This document shows, piece after piece, positions 26,974 through 37,837 of a stretch of 64,000 nucleotides of DNA; position 1 is the first letter of the stretch; each line of letters begins with the position of its first letter. The DNA is taken from NCBI GenBank assembly GCA_946539855.1, contig CAMNHV010000002.1, forward strand, positions 62,001 to 126,000, written 5' to 3'. Under the pieces are notes generated by a model. The model did not search any database. It saw nothing but the letters and a program-made list of their open reading frames with translations, and was not told where the DNA came from. The translations under genes and the position numbers were made by a program. The DNA comes from CAG-791 sp002449595. GTDB lineage: Bacteria; Bacillota; Clostridia; Lachnospirales; Lachnospiraceae.

Positions 26974-27041
26974 CGTTATACATGAAGTTCCGGGCGTGGC
27001 CGCATTCGCGGTACGACCCTTAGCAGTGAGGTAAAAGATCA

Positions 27042-28025
27042 ATGGCACGCAGAATTCAGCACTACTCAGGCATCGGCGGACAGGCCGTACTGGAAGGCGT
27101 GATGATGAAGAACAAGGAGACCTACGCGGTCGCGGTCCGCAAGCCGGACGGCGGGATCGAGGTGGAAGCGGACGTTTACCGCGGGCTCATGGCGGACTCC
27201 GTCGCGTCGAAGATCCCGTTTGTGCGGGGCGTCATCAATTTCCTTGATTCGATGATCCTCGGCATGCGGAGCCTGAACTTCTCAGCCTCCTTCTATGACG
27301 AGGAGACGGAGCGGTCCGAGGAGGACCGGGAGAAGGCCGGCGGGCAGGACAAAGAAGCCGGGAAGTGGGACAAGCTCCTGTACGCCCTGACGCTGATTCT
27401 TTCGCTCGCGTTTGCCATCAGCCTGTTCATGCTGCTGCCGTTCGCGCTGACGGAGTTCCTGCGGACCTACGTGCGCAACGCCTCGCTCCTCGCGATCGCG
27501 GAAGGCGTGCTGCGCATCCTGATCTTCCTGATCTATATCGTCGCGATCACCGCCATGCGGGACATTCACCGGCTCTACCAGTACCACGGCGCCGAGCACA
27601 AGTGCATCAACTGCCTGGAGAGGGGCAGAGTCCTCACCGTGGACAACGTCGCGTCCAGCTCCAGGTTCCACAAGCGCTGCGGCACGAGCTTTGTGCTGCT
27701 CGTTCTGCTGATCAGTGTGATCCTGTTTTTCTTCATTCGCACGGATAATCTGATGATGCGGCTCTTTATCCGCATCCTGCTGATTCCGGTCATCGCCGGC
27801 ATCTCCTATGAGATCATCCGCCTCGCGGGAAGAAAGAGCGGCGGCATCATCGATCTCATCTCGCTCCCCGGGCTCTGGATGCAGCGCCTGACGACGAAGG
27901 AACCCGACGACGACATGATCGAAGTGGCGATCGCCTCGGTCGAAGCCGTGTTCAACTGGAGGCAGTACCTCATGGACGAATTCGGCATGACGGAAGAACA
28001 GATCGCCGAGGAGACCGCAGGCTGA
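27042..28025 (+). CDS. DUF1385 family membrane protein (YqhQ-like)
   Basis: The 327-aa protein begins with the family hallmark GIGGQAVLEGVMMKN and contains the conserved YHGAEHKCINCLE segment and a RCGTSFV motif. About four to five hydrophobic segments lie at roughly 107-135, 145-170, 212-230 and 238-258. The family is widespread in Firmicutes and nearly always beside prmC and prfA, but its function is unknown. The conserved His and Cys residues around HGAEHKCINC suggest a metal or redox role (inference). The ATG follows the recurring ribosome site CAGTGAGGTA at 27024. Confidence 0.9.
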   Translation: MARRIQHYSGIGGQAVLEGVMMKNKETYAVAVRKPDGGIEVEADVYRGLMADSVASKIPFVRGVINFLDSMILGMRSLNFSASFYDEETERSEEDREKAGGQDKEAGKWDKLLYALTLILSLAFAISLFMLLPFALTEFLRTYVRNASLLAIAEGVLRILIFLIYIVAITAMRDIHRLYQYHGAEHKCINCLERGRVLTVDNVASSSRFHKRCGTSFVLLVLLISVILFFFIRTDNLMMRLFIRILLIPVIAGISYEIIRLAGRKSGGIIDLISLPGLWMQRLTTKEPDDDMIEVAIASVEAVFNWRQYLMDEFGMTEEQIAEETAG

Positions 28026-28065
28026 GTGCCGCGCAGGCATCCCGGCAGGCGGCCGGAGGAATGGC

Positions 28066-28905
28066 TTGAATTACAGAGAGACTTATGACGCGGGGAGAGC
28101 GCTCCTCTCCCTGCTGGAAGACGCGGACCTCGACGCGAGGCTCCTTCTGGAAGCGGCCTGCGGGACGGACCTGCAGACCCTGCTCGCGCACCCGGAACGC
28201 GAAGTGACCGCGGAAGAGGACGCGCGGTACCGGGAGATGCTCGCGCGGCGCGCGGCGAGAGAGCCCGTGGCGTACATTCTGGGACAGCAGGAATTCATGG
28301 GCCTGCCGTTTTTTGTGACGCCGGACGTCCTCATCCCGAACCAGGACACGGAGTTCGTGACGGAAGAGGCGATGCGCCACGTCCACGACGGAATGCGCAT
28401 TCTCGACCTCTGCACCGGGAGCGGCTGCATCCTGCTGAGCCTTCTGCACTACGCGAACGGCTGCACCGGCCTCGGCACGGACCTGTCCGAAGCCGCCCTG
28501 AAAGTTGCGGCGCGGAACGCGGAGCAACTCGATATTCCGGGCGCGTCCTTCGCCCGGGGGGATCTGTACGACGCGGTGGACCCGGGAGAGAAGTTCGACC
28601 TGATCATCTCGAATCCGCCGTACATTCCTTCAGAAACCATTGAGACGCTGGAGCCGGAGGTGCGGAGCGCGGAGCCGCACATGGCGCTGGACGGAGGAGA
28701 GGACGGCCTCCTGTTTTACAGAAGGATCCTCGCCGGCGCGCCGCAGTACCTGAAGCCGGGCGGACAGCTCTTTTTCGAGATCGGATATGACGAAGGGCAG
28801 GCCGTGTGCGGGCTGATGCAGGAAGCCGGCTTTACCGACGTCACCTGTGAAAAGGATTTTGGCGGGAACGACCGCGTCGTCTCCGGGACGCTGCCGCTCC
28901 TGTGA
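28066..28905 (+). CDS. prmC: Peptide chain release factor N5-glutamine methyltransferase
   Basis: PrmC methylates the Gln of the GGQ motif in release factors 1 and 2, raising termination efficiency. The 279-aa protein has an N-terminal helical substrate-binding domain, the REPVAYILGQQEF segment, SAM motif I LDLCTGSGC and the catalytic NPPY in ISNPPYIPSE. Start is TTG 28066 with GGAGGA 5 bp upstream; the ATG at 28061 is out of frame and hits a stop at once. It lies directly upstream of its substrate gene prfA. Confidence 0.95.
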   Translation: MNYRETYDAGRALLSLLEDADLDARLLLEAACGTDLQTLLAHPEREVTAEEDARYREMLARRAAREPVAYILGQQEFMGLPFFVTPDVLIPNQDTEFVTEEAMRHVHDGMRILDLCTGSGCILLSLLHYANGCTGLGTDLSEAALKVAARNAEQLDIPGASFARGDLYDAVDPGEKFDLIISNPPYIPSETIETLEPEVRSAEPHMALDGGEDGLLFYRRILAGAPQYLKPGGQLFFEIGYDEGQAVCGLMQEAGFTDVTCEKDFGGNDRVVSGTLPLL

Positions 28906-28974
28906 GGATAACGTACATCGGATGGGCGTGCTCATCCGATAAAACCTCGGAGCACTAATTAAGAGGGAACAGAT

Positions 28975-30048
28975 ATGTTTGAGAAACTTGATATGCTGTG
29001 CCTTCGCAGCGAGGACATCACGAAGGAACTCGAGAGTCCCGGCGTGACGGACGACATGGACCGCTACCGCAAGCTGATGAAGGAACAAAGCGAGATTCTG
29101 CCGGTGGTAACCCTTTATCAGGAATATCGGACCGAACAGAAAAACGTGGAAGACGACCTCTTCCTCATCGAGAACGAGAGCGACGAGGACCTGAAGGCGA
29201 TGGCGCGGGAGGAGCTTGCGGCCAGCAAGAAGAACGCGGCCGAAATGGAAGAACGGCTCAGGATCCTGCTGCTGCCGAAGGACCCCAACGACGAGAAGAA
29301 CGTCATCGTCGAGATCCGCGCGGGCGCCGGGGGCGACGAGGCGGGGCTGTTTGCCGCCGAGATCTACAGGATGTACGTGCACTACGCGGAGAACCGGGGC
29401 TGGAAGGTCGAGACGCTGAGCTTCGAGGAGAGCGGCATCGGCGGCATGAAGTACGTGAACTTCATGATCACCGGGTCCGGCGCGTATTCGCGGCTCAAGT
29501 ACGAGAGCGGCGTCCACCGCGTGCAGCGCGTGCCGGAGACGGAATCCGGCGGGCGGATCCACACGTCCACGATCACTGTTGCGGTCATCCCGGAAGTCGA
29601 CGACGACATCAGGATCGATATCCCGGACAAGGACGTCCGGATCGACGTGATGCGCGCGTCCGGCAACGGCGGCCAGTGCGTCAACACGACGGACTCCGCG
29701 GTGCGCCTGACGCATTATCCGACCGGGATCGTCATCTACTCCCAGACGGAGAAGTCCCAGCTGCAGAACAAGGCGAAGGCGTGGGCGCTCCTGCGCTCGA
29801 AGCTCTACGACCTCGAGATGCAGAAGCGGCACGACGAGGAGGCAGACCTCAGGCGCTCCCAGATCGGGACCGGGGACCGGTCCGAGAAGATCCGGACCTA
29901 CAACTTCCCCCAGGGCCGGGTGACGGACCACCGCATCAAGCTGACTCTGTACAACATCGACCAGGTCATGAACGGGGACCTCGACTGCATCATCGATCCG
30001 CTGATCACGGCGGACCAGGCGGCGAAGCTGTTGAAGATGGAGAACTGA
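28975..30048 (+). CDS. prfA: Peptide chain release factor 1
   Basis: RF1 ends translation at UAA and UAG. The 357-aa protein has the PxT stop-codon anticodon as PET (187-189) in RVPETESGGRIHTS and the catalytic GGQ at 232-234. The residue after the Gln is Cys235, where E. coli and B. subtilis RF1 have His. The rest of the loop, VNTTDSAVRLTH, is canonical. The PxT rather than SPF motif rules out RF2. AAGAGGGA precedes the ATG. It is co-oriented with prmC, 69 bp upstream. Confidence 0.96.
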   Translation: MFEKLDMLCLRSEDITKELESPGVTDDMDRYRKLMKEQSEILPVVTLYQEYRTEQKNVEDDLFLIENESDEDLKAMAREELAASKKNAAEMEERLRILLLPKDPNDEKNVIVEIRAGAGGDEAGLFAAEIYRMYVHYAENRGWKVETLSFEESGIGGMKYVNFMITGSGAYSRLKYESGVHRVQRVPETESGGRIHTSTITVAVIPEVDDDIRIDIPDKDVRIDVMRASGNGGQCVNTTDSAVRLTHYPTGIVIYSQTEKSQLQNKAKAWALLRSKLYDLEMQKRHDEEADLRRSQIGTGDRSEKIRTYNFPQGRVTDHRIKLTLYNIDQVMNGDLDCIIDPLITADQAAKLLKMEN

Positions 30049-30112
30049 CTGTACGGAACAACAGGTTCCGGACAGATACCAGATACGAATAGGACAACGG
30101 AGGACGGACAGA

Positions 30113-31402
30113 ATGAAGACAGATGAACTTCTGATCTACCGGCTGAATGAAGATGACATTCTGGTCAAGGCACAGCCGCTTCTTGAGGAAGGAACCGATC
30201 CCGACGAGGGAAGGAAGATCCTGTACGGGATCTGCGCGAAGCTCCTCGCGACGGCGGGCGAGAGCGGCTTCTACGGCAATCTCTGGCACTGCTGCATCGC
30301 GGACCTTCTCGTGAACCACGAGAACATCTATTCCAGGGAGGCGGAGATCCGCGGCGAGATCGAGGGAACCGTCAACGCCGCAGTGCTGCATGACATGGAG
30401 TTTTTCTTCAGCATGTTCTTCTGCGACTTCGAGGCGCTCGCGGAGCGCTGGCAGGTGCCGGAGCTGAAGCTGGTCACGGACTTCAAGCCCTCATCCGGGG
30501 AGAGCGGCGTCTACAACGGCCGCATCCGGGACCGGATCTGCACGCTCGCGCAGGAGATGGCGGGCTGCAAAGACGCGGCGCAGATGAAGGACGCGGTCAC
30601 CCAGTTTTACAAAGGATACGGCGTCGGCCGCTTCGGGCTGCACAAGGCGTTCCGCGTTGAACACGACGGGAACGGCGTGCAGATCGTCCCGATCAAGCGG
30701 ATCCTGCACGTCTATATGAACGATCTCATCGGCTACGAGAGCGCGAAGAGAAAGCTCATCGAGAACACGGAGGCCTTCCTGAAGGGGCGCCCCGCGAACA
30801 ACGTGCTGCTCTTCGGCGAGGCGGGAACCGGCAAGTCGTCCTGCATCAAGGCGATCTCCAACGAATACTACGAGCAAGGGCTCCGCATCATCGAGATCTA
30901 CCGGCACCAGTTCAAGGACATCCACGCGGTGATCTCGCAGCTGAAGGGGCGCAATTACCGCTTTATCCTGTACATGGACGACCTGAGCTTCGAGGAGTTC
31001 GAGACGGAGTACAAGTACCTGAAGGCGGTCATCGAGGGCGGCCTTGAGAAAAAGCCGGACAACATCCTGATCTACGCGACGAGCAACCGGAGGCATCTCA
31101 TCCGCGAGAACTTCTCGGACCGCGACGGCGCCGCGATCTCCGACAAGCACGGCGGAGACACCACGCAGGAGAAGCTCTCGCTCGCAGGCAGGTTCGGCCT
31201 GAGCATCTATTTCGAGGAGCCGGATTTCGACGAGTACCAGCAGATCGTGAAGGAGCTTGCGAAAAAGCACGGCATCGACATGGACGAGGAGCAGCTCCGC
31301 AAAGAAGCGACCAGATGGGAGATGCGAAGCGGCTCGATGTCGGGGCGCACGGCGCAGCAGTTCATCGACTCGCTCCTCGGCAGGGACGAGTACGCGAAAT
31401 AA
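30113..31402 (+). CDS. DUF815 family AAA-type ATPase
   Basis: The 429-aa protein has an N-terminal helical region of about 200 residues and a C-terminal P-loop ATPase domain of the DUF815 family. Walker A is GEAGTGKS (235-242), Walker B is FILYMDDLSFE near 286, a sensor-type segment reads IYATSNRRHL, and an arginine-rich C-terminal lid follows (SGRTAQQFIDSLL). The sequence KYLKAVIEGGLEKKPDN is a family hallmark. Function is unknown; such proteins resemble AAA+ remodelling factors. A GGAGG ribosome site precedes the ATG. It follows prfA by 64 bp with no terminator in between. Confidence 0.85.
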   Translation: MKTDELLIYRLNEDDILVKAQPLLEEGTDPDEGRKILYGICAKLLATAGESGFYGNLWHCCIADLLVNHENIYSREAEIRGEIEGTVNAAVLHDMEFFFSMFFCDFEALAERWQVPELKLVTDFKPSSGESGVYNGRIRDRICTLAQEMAGCKDAAQMKDAVTQFYKGYGVGRFGLHKAFRVEHDGNGVQIVPIKRILHVYMNDLIGYESAKRKLIENTEAFLKGRPANNVLLFGEAGTGKSSCIKAISNEYYEQGLRIIEIYRHQFKDIHAVISQLKGRNYRFILYMDDLSFEEFETEYKYLKAVIEGGLEKKPDNILIYATSNRRHLIRENFSDRDGAAISDKHGGDTTQEKLSLAGRFGLSIYFEEPDFDEYQQIVKELAKKHGIDMDEEQLRKEATRWEMRSGSMSGRTAQQFIDSLLGRDEYAK

Positions 31403-31437
31403 GTCGGCGGGTTCCGGACCGCGGGGGCAAAAGAACC

Positions 31438-31466
31438 TTGCGGCATCCCATCCGCGACCATATAAT
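31438..31466 (+). promoter_or_regulatory. Promoter of the exopolyphosphatase gene
   Basis: TTGCGG (31438-31443), a 17-bp spacer and a perfect TATAAT (31461-31466) lie about 75 bp upstream of the start codon. Confidence 0.8.
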
Positions 31467-31543
31467 CAGACATAGATAGCTGTTCGGTACAGGGGTTTTT
31501 TGAACAGAATTTTACGGTATAGCAAAAGAAGCTGGAGGGGGGT

Positions 31544-33091
31544 ATGAGCGCACACATGTTTGCCGCGATCGACTGCGGCAGCTATGAACTGGAGTGCAAG
31601 ATCTTCGAGCTGTCCAGGAAGAACGGGATCCGGGAGGTGGACTCGGTCCGCCAGACGATCGACCTCGGCAGCGACACTTACAATACGGGCAAGATCAGCT
31701 ACGATCACGTCCGGCAGGTGGAGCAGTGCCTGATCGGGTTCCGCAGGATCATGGACAATTACGGCGTGGAGAACTACCGCGCCTACGGAACGAGCGCGAT
31801 CCGCGAGATGATGAACGCCTCGATCGTTCTCTCCCAGTGGGAGCGCGCCTCCGGGATCCACATCGACGTCCTGAGCAACTCGGAGCAGAGATTTCTTGAT
31901 TACAAGTCCGTCGCGTCCCGCGGCCAGAATTTCAACAAGGTCATCGACAAGGGGACCGCGATCGTCGACATCGGCGGCGGCAGCATCCAGATCTCGCTGT
32001 TTGACCAGGACCGCCTCGTCACCACGCAGAACCTGAAGCTCGGCGTCCTTCGCCTCTACGAGCAGATCCGCAGGATCGACCCGAGATCCTCCCAGTTTGA
32101 CCGGCTCGTCGAGGAACTCGTAAACGCCCAGTTAAAGACGTTCGACAAGCTCTATCTCAAGGAGCGCGAGATCCGCAATATCATCATCGTCGACGACTAC
32201 ATCTCGATGGCGACGAGGAGCCGCAACCTCCAGAACGACCTGATGAAGGAAGAGACCGGATTCGTCAGTGCGGAAGACTTTTACACCTTCGTGGAACGCT
32301 TCCACAGCAGTGACGCGCAGGCCATCGCGCGGTATCTGGGCATGCCGAACGACAACATCGGGCTGCTCCACATCTCCGCGGTGATGATGAAGGCCATCGC
32401 GAAGACGATGAAGGCCGAGATGCTCTGGGCGCCCGGCGTCTGCCTGTGCGACGGCATCGCGTATGAGTACGCGGAGGCGCACGGCTACCTGAAGCTCGCC
32501 CACGACTTCGAGCAGGACATCATCGCCTGCGCGGACGGCATCCGCCGCCGCTACAAAGGCAGCAAGGAGCGTGCGGACTACCTCCAGAAAGCCTGCACCA
32601 AGATCTTCGACACGACGAAGAAGGTCCACGGCTTCGGGCAGAGAGAGAGACTCCTTCTGCAGATCAGCGCGATCCTCCACGACTGCGGCGAGTTCATCAG
32701 CATGGTCGACCTGCCGGAATGCTCTTACAGCATCATCATGGCGAACGAGATCATCGGCCTCTCGCACAAGGAGCGCGAGATCGTGGCCAACGTCGTCAAA
32801 TACAACCACGAGCCGTTCGAGTACTACGAGTCGCAGGAGACCGTGACGGACTTAAGCAAGAACACGTGGCTCGTCATCGCGGTCCTGACGTCGATCCTGC
32901 GCGTCGCGGACGGACTTGACCGCTCGCACAGCCAGAAGTTCAGCAATATGACCGCGTCGCTCAAGGAAGACCGGCTGCTCATCGGGATCAGCGGCGGAGA
33001 GGACATCACCCTGGAAAAGGGCCTGTTCCAGAACCGCGCGTCCTTCTTCGAGGAAGTCATGGGCATCACGCCGGTGATCAAGGTGCGCTGA
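31544..33091 (+). CDS. ppx: Exopolyphosphatase (Ppx/GppA family) with C-terminal HD domain
   Basis: This 515-aa enzyme should remove terminal phosphates from polyphosphate or (p)ppGpp-type substrates. The N-terminal ASKHA domain shows phosphate-1 AAIDCGSYEL (residue 6 on) and phosphate-2 AIVDIGGGSIQISLF. The C-terminal third is HD-like, with ILHDCGEFI and later VADGLDRSH, as in long Ppx/GppA proteins. A GGAGGGGG ribosome site precedes the ATG. It lies upstream of ppk1, so synthesis and breakdown of polyphosphate are encoded together. Discrimination between polyphosphate and pppGpp hydrolysis is not possible from sequence alone. Confidence 0.9.
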   Translation: MSAHMFAAIDCGSYELECKIFELSRKNGIREVDSVRQTIDLGSDTYNTGKISYDHVRQVEQCLIGFRRIMDNYGVENYRAYGTSAIREMMNASIVLSQWERASGIHIDVLSNSEQRFLDYKSVASRGQNFNKVIDKGTAIVDIGGGSIQISLFDQDRLVTTQNLKLGVLRLYEQIRRIDPRSSQFDRLVEELVNAQLKTFDKLYLKEREIRNIIIVDDYISMATRSRNLQNDLMKEETGFVSAEDFYTFVERFHSSDAQAIARYLGMPNDNIGLLHISAVMMKAIAKTMKAEMLWAPGVCLCDGIAYEYAEAHGYLKLAHDFEQDIIACADGIRRRYKGSKERADYLQKACTKIFDTTKKVHGFGQRERLLLQISAILHDCGEFISMVDLPECSYSIIMANEIIGLSHKEREIVANVVKYNHEPFEYYESQETVTDLSKNTWLVIAVLTSILRVADGLDRSHSQKFSNMTASLKEDRLLIGISGGEDITLEKGLFQNRASFFEEVMGITPVIKVR

Positions 33092-33208
33092 GCGCCGATC
33101 GATAAATCTAAAGCGCGACAGAGGAGGTGCCCGGTCCGGGCGCCAGGGGTAAGGAACAAAAAGCGGCGGGACCGCATCCGCGGAATTCGCCGCAGTGAGG
33201 TATAGAAC

Positions 33209-35383
<2,175 letters not shown>

Positions 35384-35433
35384 ATGATGGCAGCAGTTCG
35401 GAGCAGGGGTCCTGAACTGTTGAACATATCGCG

Positions 35434-35456
35434 AATGATACGATCCTTGTATCATT
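35434..35456. promoter_or_regulatory. Perfect 8-bp inverted repeat upstream of the PurF-like gene
   Basis: AATGATAC-N7-GTATCATT lies about 95 bp before the next start codon. No U-tract follows, so it may be an operator rather than a terminator. No regulator family is recognised. A weaker 8-bp hairpin sits at 35394-35419. Confidence 0.35.
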
Positions 35457-35549
35457 CCGGGAAAAACAGCATGATAGAATAACTGAGGATCGTTTGGGGA
35501 AGCGATCGATTGGGGGGCAGAAATCTCAAAGCACAGGAAAGGATGACAT

Positions 35550-36965
35550 ATGGGAGGATTCTTTGCCGCCGCACTGAAGGATGACTGTGTGTTTGACCTG
35601 TTCTTCGGAACAGACTACCACTCACACCTCGGAACGAGACGGGCCGGTATGACCGTGTACGGGAAAAACGGTTTTGACCGCTCGATCCACAGCATCGAAA
35701 ACTCACCGTTCCGAACGAAATTCGAGCACGATTTCCACGACATGGAAGGCAACCTCGGGATCGGCTGCATCTCGGACTACGAGCCGCAGCCGCTGATCGT
35801 GAGATCGCATCACGGGACCTTCTCCATCGTCACGGTCGGCAAGATCAACAACATGGCCGAGCTCACGGAGACGGTGCTCGAAGGCAACACGTCCCACTTC
35901 CTCGAGATGTCCGGAGGGGAGATCAACGCGACCGAGATGGTCGCCGCGCTGATCAACCGCCGGGACAACCTGATCGAGGGCATTCAATACGCACAGGAGG
36001 TCATCGACGGATCGATGACGATCCTGCTCCTGACGCCGCGCGGGGTCTACTGCGCAAGGGACCGGGTCGGAAGGACGCCGCTCTTCATCGGAAAGAAGGA
36101 AAACGGTTTCTGTGCCTCCTTCGAGGCGTTCGCCTACCTGAACCTTGGCTACCAGGATTACCGGGAACTCGGGCCCGGCGAGATCTGCATCATGACGCCG
36201 GAGGGCGTTACGCAGCTGGCCGCTCCCGGCAAGAAAAAGAGAATATGCACGTTCCTCTGGGTCTACTACGGATATCCGTCCTCGGGCTACGAGGGGATCT
36301 CGGTGGAACAGATGCGCTATAACTGCGGCGCGAACATGGCGAAGAGAGACGGCCTGACGCCCGCGGACATCGACAACGTCGCCGGCATCCCGGATTCCGG
36401 GACCGCGCACGCGATTGGATACGCGAATGCGTCGGGAATTCCCTTTTCCAGGCCGTTCATCAAGTACACGCCGACCTGGCCGCGCTCCTTCATGCCGGTG
36501 CTGCAGTCCCAGCGGAACCTCATCGCGCGGATGAAGCTGATCCCGGTCCACGAGCTGATCCAGGACAAGAAGCTTCTGTTCCTGGACGACTCCGTCGTCC
36601 GCGGCACCCAGATGCGGGAGACGTCGGAATACCTGTTCCAGAGCGGCGCGAAGGAAGTCCATCTGCGCGCGGCCTGCCCGCCGATCATGTTCGGCTGCAA
36701 GTACATCAACTTCTCCAGGTCCACCTCGGAGCAGGAGCTCATCGCGCGGCAGATCATCCAGGACGAGGAAGGCGAGCACGTCGACCGCGTCATCCTGGAG
36801 GACTACTGCAATCCGGATTCCGACCGCTACAAGAGGATGACAGAGGAAGTAGGGCGGCGGCTGAAGCTGACTTCCGCCGGCTACAACCGGCTCGACGACA
36901 TGATCGACGCCGTCGGCATCGGCAGGGAGAACCTCTGCACGTACTGCTGGGATGGCAGGGAGTGA
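35550..36965 (+). CDS. Amidophosphoribosyltransferase paralogue lacking the N-terminal nucleophile Cys
   Basis: The 471-aa protein has the two-domain layout of PurF: an Ntn glutaminase-like N-terminal half and a phosphoribosyltransferase half with the PRPP loop LDDSVVRGTQ (Asp346, Asp347). A Cys pair near the end, CTYC, recalls the Fe-S ligands of B. subtilis PurF. But the protein starts MGGFF where PurF has MCGI, so the catalytic Cys2 is Gly, and the usual LQHRG is LGTRR. Cys13 could serve only if a 12-residue propeptide were removed, and its spacing to the Arg motif fits badly. It may use ammonia or have another role. It stands alone, without other pur genes. Confidence 0.8.
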   Translation: MGGFFAAALKDDCVFDLFFGTDYHSHLGTRRAGMTVYGKNGFDRSIHSIENSPFRTKFEHDFHDMEGNLGIGCISDYEPQPLIVRSHHGTFSIVTVGKINNMAELTETVLEGNTSHFLEMSGGEINATEMVAALINRRDNLIEGIQYAQEVIDGSMTILLLTPRGVYCARDRVGRTPLFIGKKENGFCASFEAFAYLNLGYQDYRELGPGEICIMTPEGVTQLAAPGKKKRICTFLWVYYGYPSSGYEGISVEQMRYNCGANMAKRDGLTPADIDNVAGIPDSGTAHAIGYANASGIPFSRPFIKYTPTWPRSFMPVLQSQRNLIARMKLIPVHELIQDKKLLFLDDSVVRGTQMRETSEYLFQSGAKEVHLRAACPPIMFGCKYINFSRSTSEQELIARQIIQDEEGEHVDRVILEDYCNPDSDRYKRMTEEVGRRLKLTSAGYNRLDDMIDAVGIGRENLCTYCWDGRE

Positions 36966-37000
36966 CGCTGGAAGAGTAACAATTAAACAAATAGTTAGTT

Positions 37001-37028
37001 GGCACGGCGAAGAGCCGTGCCATTTTTT
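37001..37028 (+). terminator. Intrinsic terminator after the PurF-like gene
   Basis: A perfect 8-bp stem GGCACGGC/GCCGTGCC (37001-37008 with 37014-37021) has a 5-nt loop and ends in ATTTTTT. Confidence 0.9.
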
Positions 37029-37096
37029 GCGCGTAGTGATGAGCCATGCGCGAACAGGATGCCGGACGGAACTGTCGGCATGGCTATAAAAAGTGG

Positions 37097-37125
37097 TTGA
37101 CATAGTGACAGTGATGAAATATTAT
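37097..37125 (+). promoter_or_regulatory. Promoter of the metal-resistance operon
   Basis: A perfect -35 TTGACA (37097-37102), 17 bp and TATTAT (37120-37125) form one of the strongest promoters in the window. Confidence 0.9.
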
Positions 37126-37131
37126 AAACAC

Positions 37132-37147
37132 ATGAACAAATGCTCAT
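37132..37147. promoter_or_regulatory. ArsR/SmtB-type operator
   Basis: ATGAACA-AA-TGCTCAT (37132-37147) is an imperfect palindrome of the kind bound by CzrA/SmtB/CadC repressors. It starts 6 bp after the -10 box and so covers the transcription start. Confidence 0.75.
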
Positions 37148-37176
37148 ATGTTTGAAGAAGTGAAAGGCAGGGTAGC

Positions 37177-37476
37177 ATGAGCGAAAAGAGAGTTCCGGAC
37201 GAGAACGAACTGATGGATCTGGCGGAACTGTTCAAAGTGTTCGGAGACACGACCCGGATGCGGATCCTGTTCTCCCTGTTCACGAAGGAATACGCCGTGA
37301 CAGAACTGGCGGACGCGCTGAACATGACGCAGTCCGCGGTGTCGCACCAGCTCAGGATCCTGAGAAACGCGAAGCTGATCGCGAGCCGGAGGGACGGCAA
37401 GAACATCTTTTATTCCCTCGCGGACGACCATGTCAGAACGATCATCTCGATGGGTATCGAGCACATCGAAGAGTAA
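37177..37476 (+). CDS. ArsR/SmtB family metal-sensing repressor
   Basis: The 99-aa winged-helix repressor has a DNA-reading helix in MTQSAVSHQLRILR and a wing with RDGKNIFYSL. The C-terminal alpha-5 helix carries Asp83-x-His85-x10-His96-x2-Glu99, exactly the alpha-5 zinc-site spacing of SmtB and CzrA. The alpha-3 Cys site of CadC/ArsR is absent. This points to a Zn(II) (or Co(II)) sensor that releases DNA when metal binds. It leads the operon with an HMA chaperone and a P1B-type ATPase, and an operator overlaps its promoter. Confidence 0.93.
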   Translation: MSEKRVPDENELMDLAELFKVFGDTTRMRILFSLFTKEYAVTELADALNMTQSAVSHQLRILRNAKLIASRRDGKNIFYSLADDHVRTIISMGIEHIEE

Positions 37477-37505
37477 AAAAACAACCATAAACCAGGAGGG
37501 ACATC

Positions 37506-37724
37506 ATGAAAAAGAAATTCAAAGTGGAAGTGGACTGCGCGAACTGTGCGGCGAAGATCGAGAACGCCATCTCGAAGATCGAGGGCGTGAACGCGGTTTC
37601 CGTGAATTTCCTCACGCAGAAGATGACGCTGGAGGCGGACGACGACCGCTTCGACGAGATCCTGCAGCAGGCGGTGAAGACCGCGAAGAAGACTGAGGCG
37701 GACTGCGAGATCTATATCGACTAA
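37506..37724 (+). CDS. Heavy-metal-associated (HMA) domain protein
   Basis: This 72-aa protein is a single ferredoxin-like HMA domain with the metal-binding pair in VDCANCAAKIE (Cys11, Cys14). The Asp before the first Cys is a feature of zinc/cadmium-type HMA domains (D-C-x-x-C) rather than copper chaperones. It is encoded between the metal-sensing repressor and the P-type ATPase, which itself lacks an N-terminal HMA domain, so it probably works as the separate metal-binding module of the pump. AGGAGGG precedes the ATG. Confidence 0.9.
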   Translation: MKKKFKVEVDCANCAAKIENAISKIEGVNAVSVNFLTQKMTLEADDDRFDEILQQAVKTAKKTEADCEIYID

Positions 37725-37739
37725 TAAATACAGCAGGAA

Positions 37740-37759
37740 GGCCCCGCCGCAGCGGGGCC
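37740..37759 (+). terminator. GC-rich hairpin between HMA and ATPase genes
   Basis: An 8-bp stem GGCCCCGC/GCGGGGCC (37740-37747 with 37752-37759) has a CGCA loop and no U-run. It may attenuate transcription or protect the upstream mRNA end rather than terminate fully. Confidence 0.45.
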
Positions 37760-37837
37760 ATACCTTTGCACACTGCACTGTGCCATGCGGCGTTCGGCAG
37801 GCATGGCGCCCGAAGGCGCAGACATAGGTTACCAATT

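Noticed and set aside
37766..37837. 24-residue N-terminal extension of the P-type ATPase
   Set aside because: No ribosome site; residues are His/Arg-rich and unlike a pump N-terminus.
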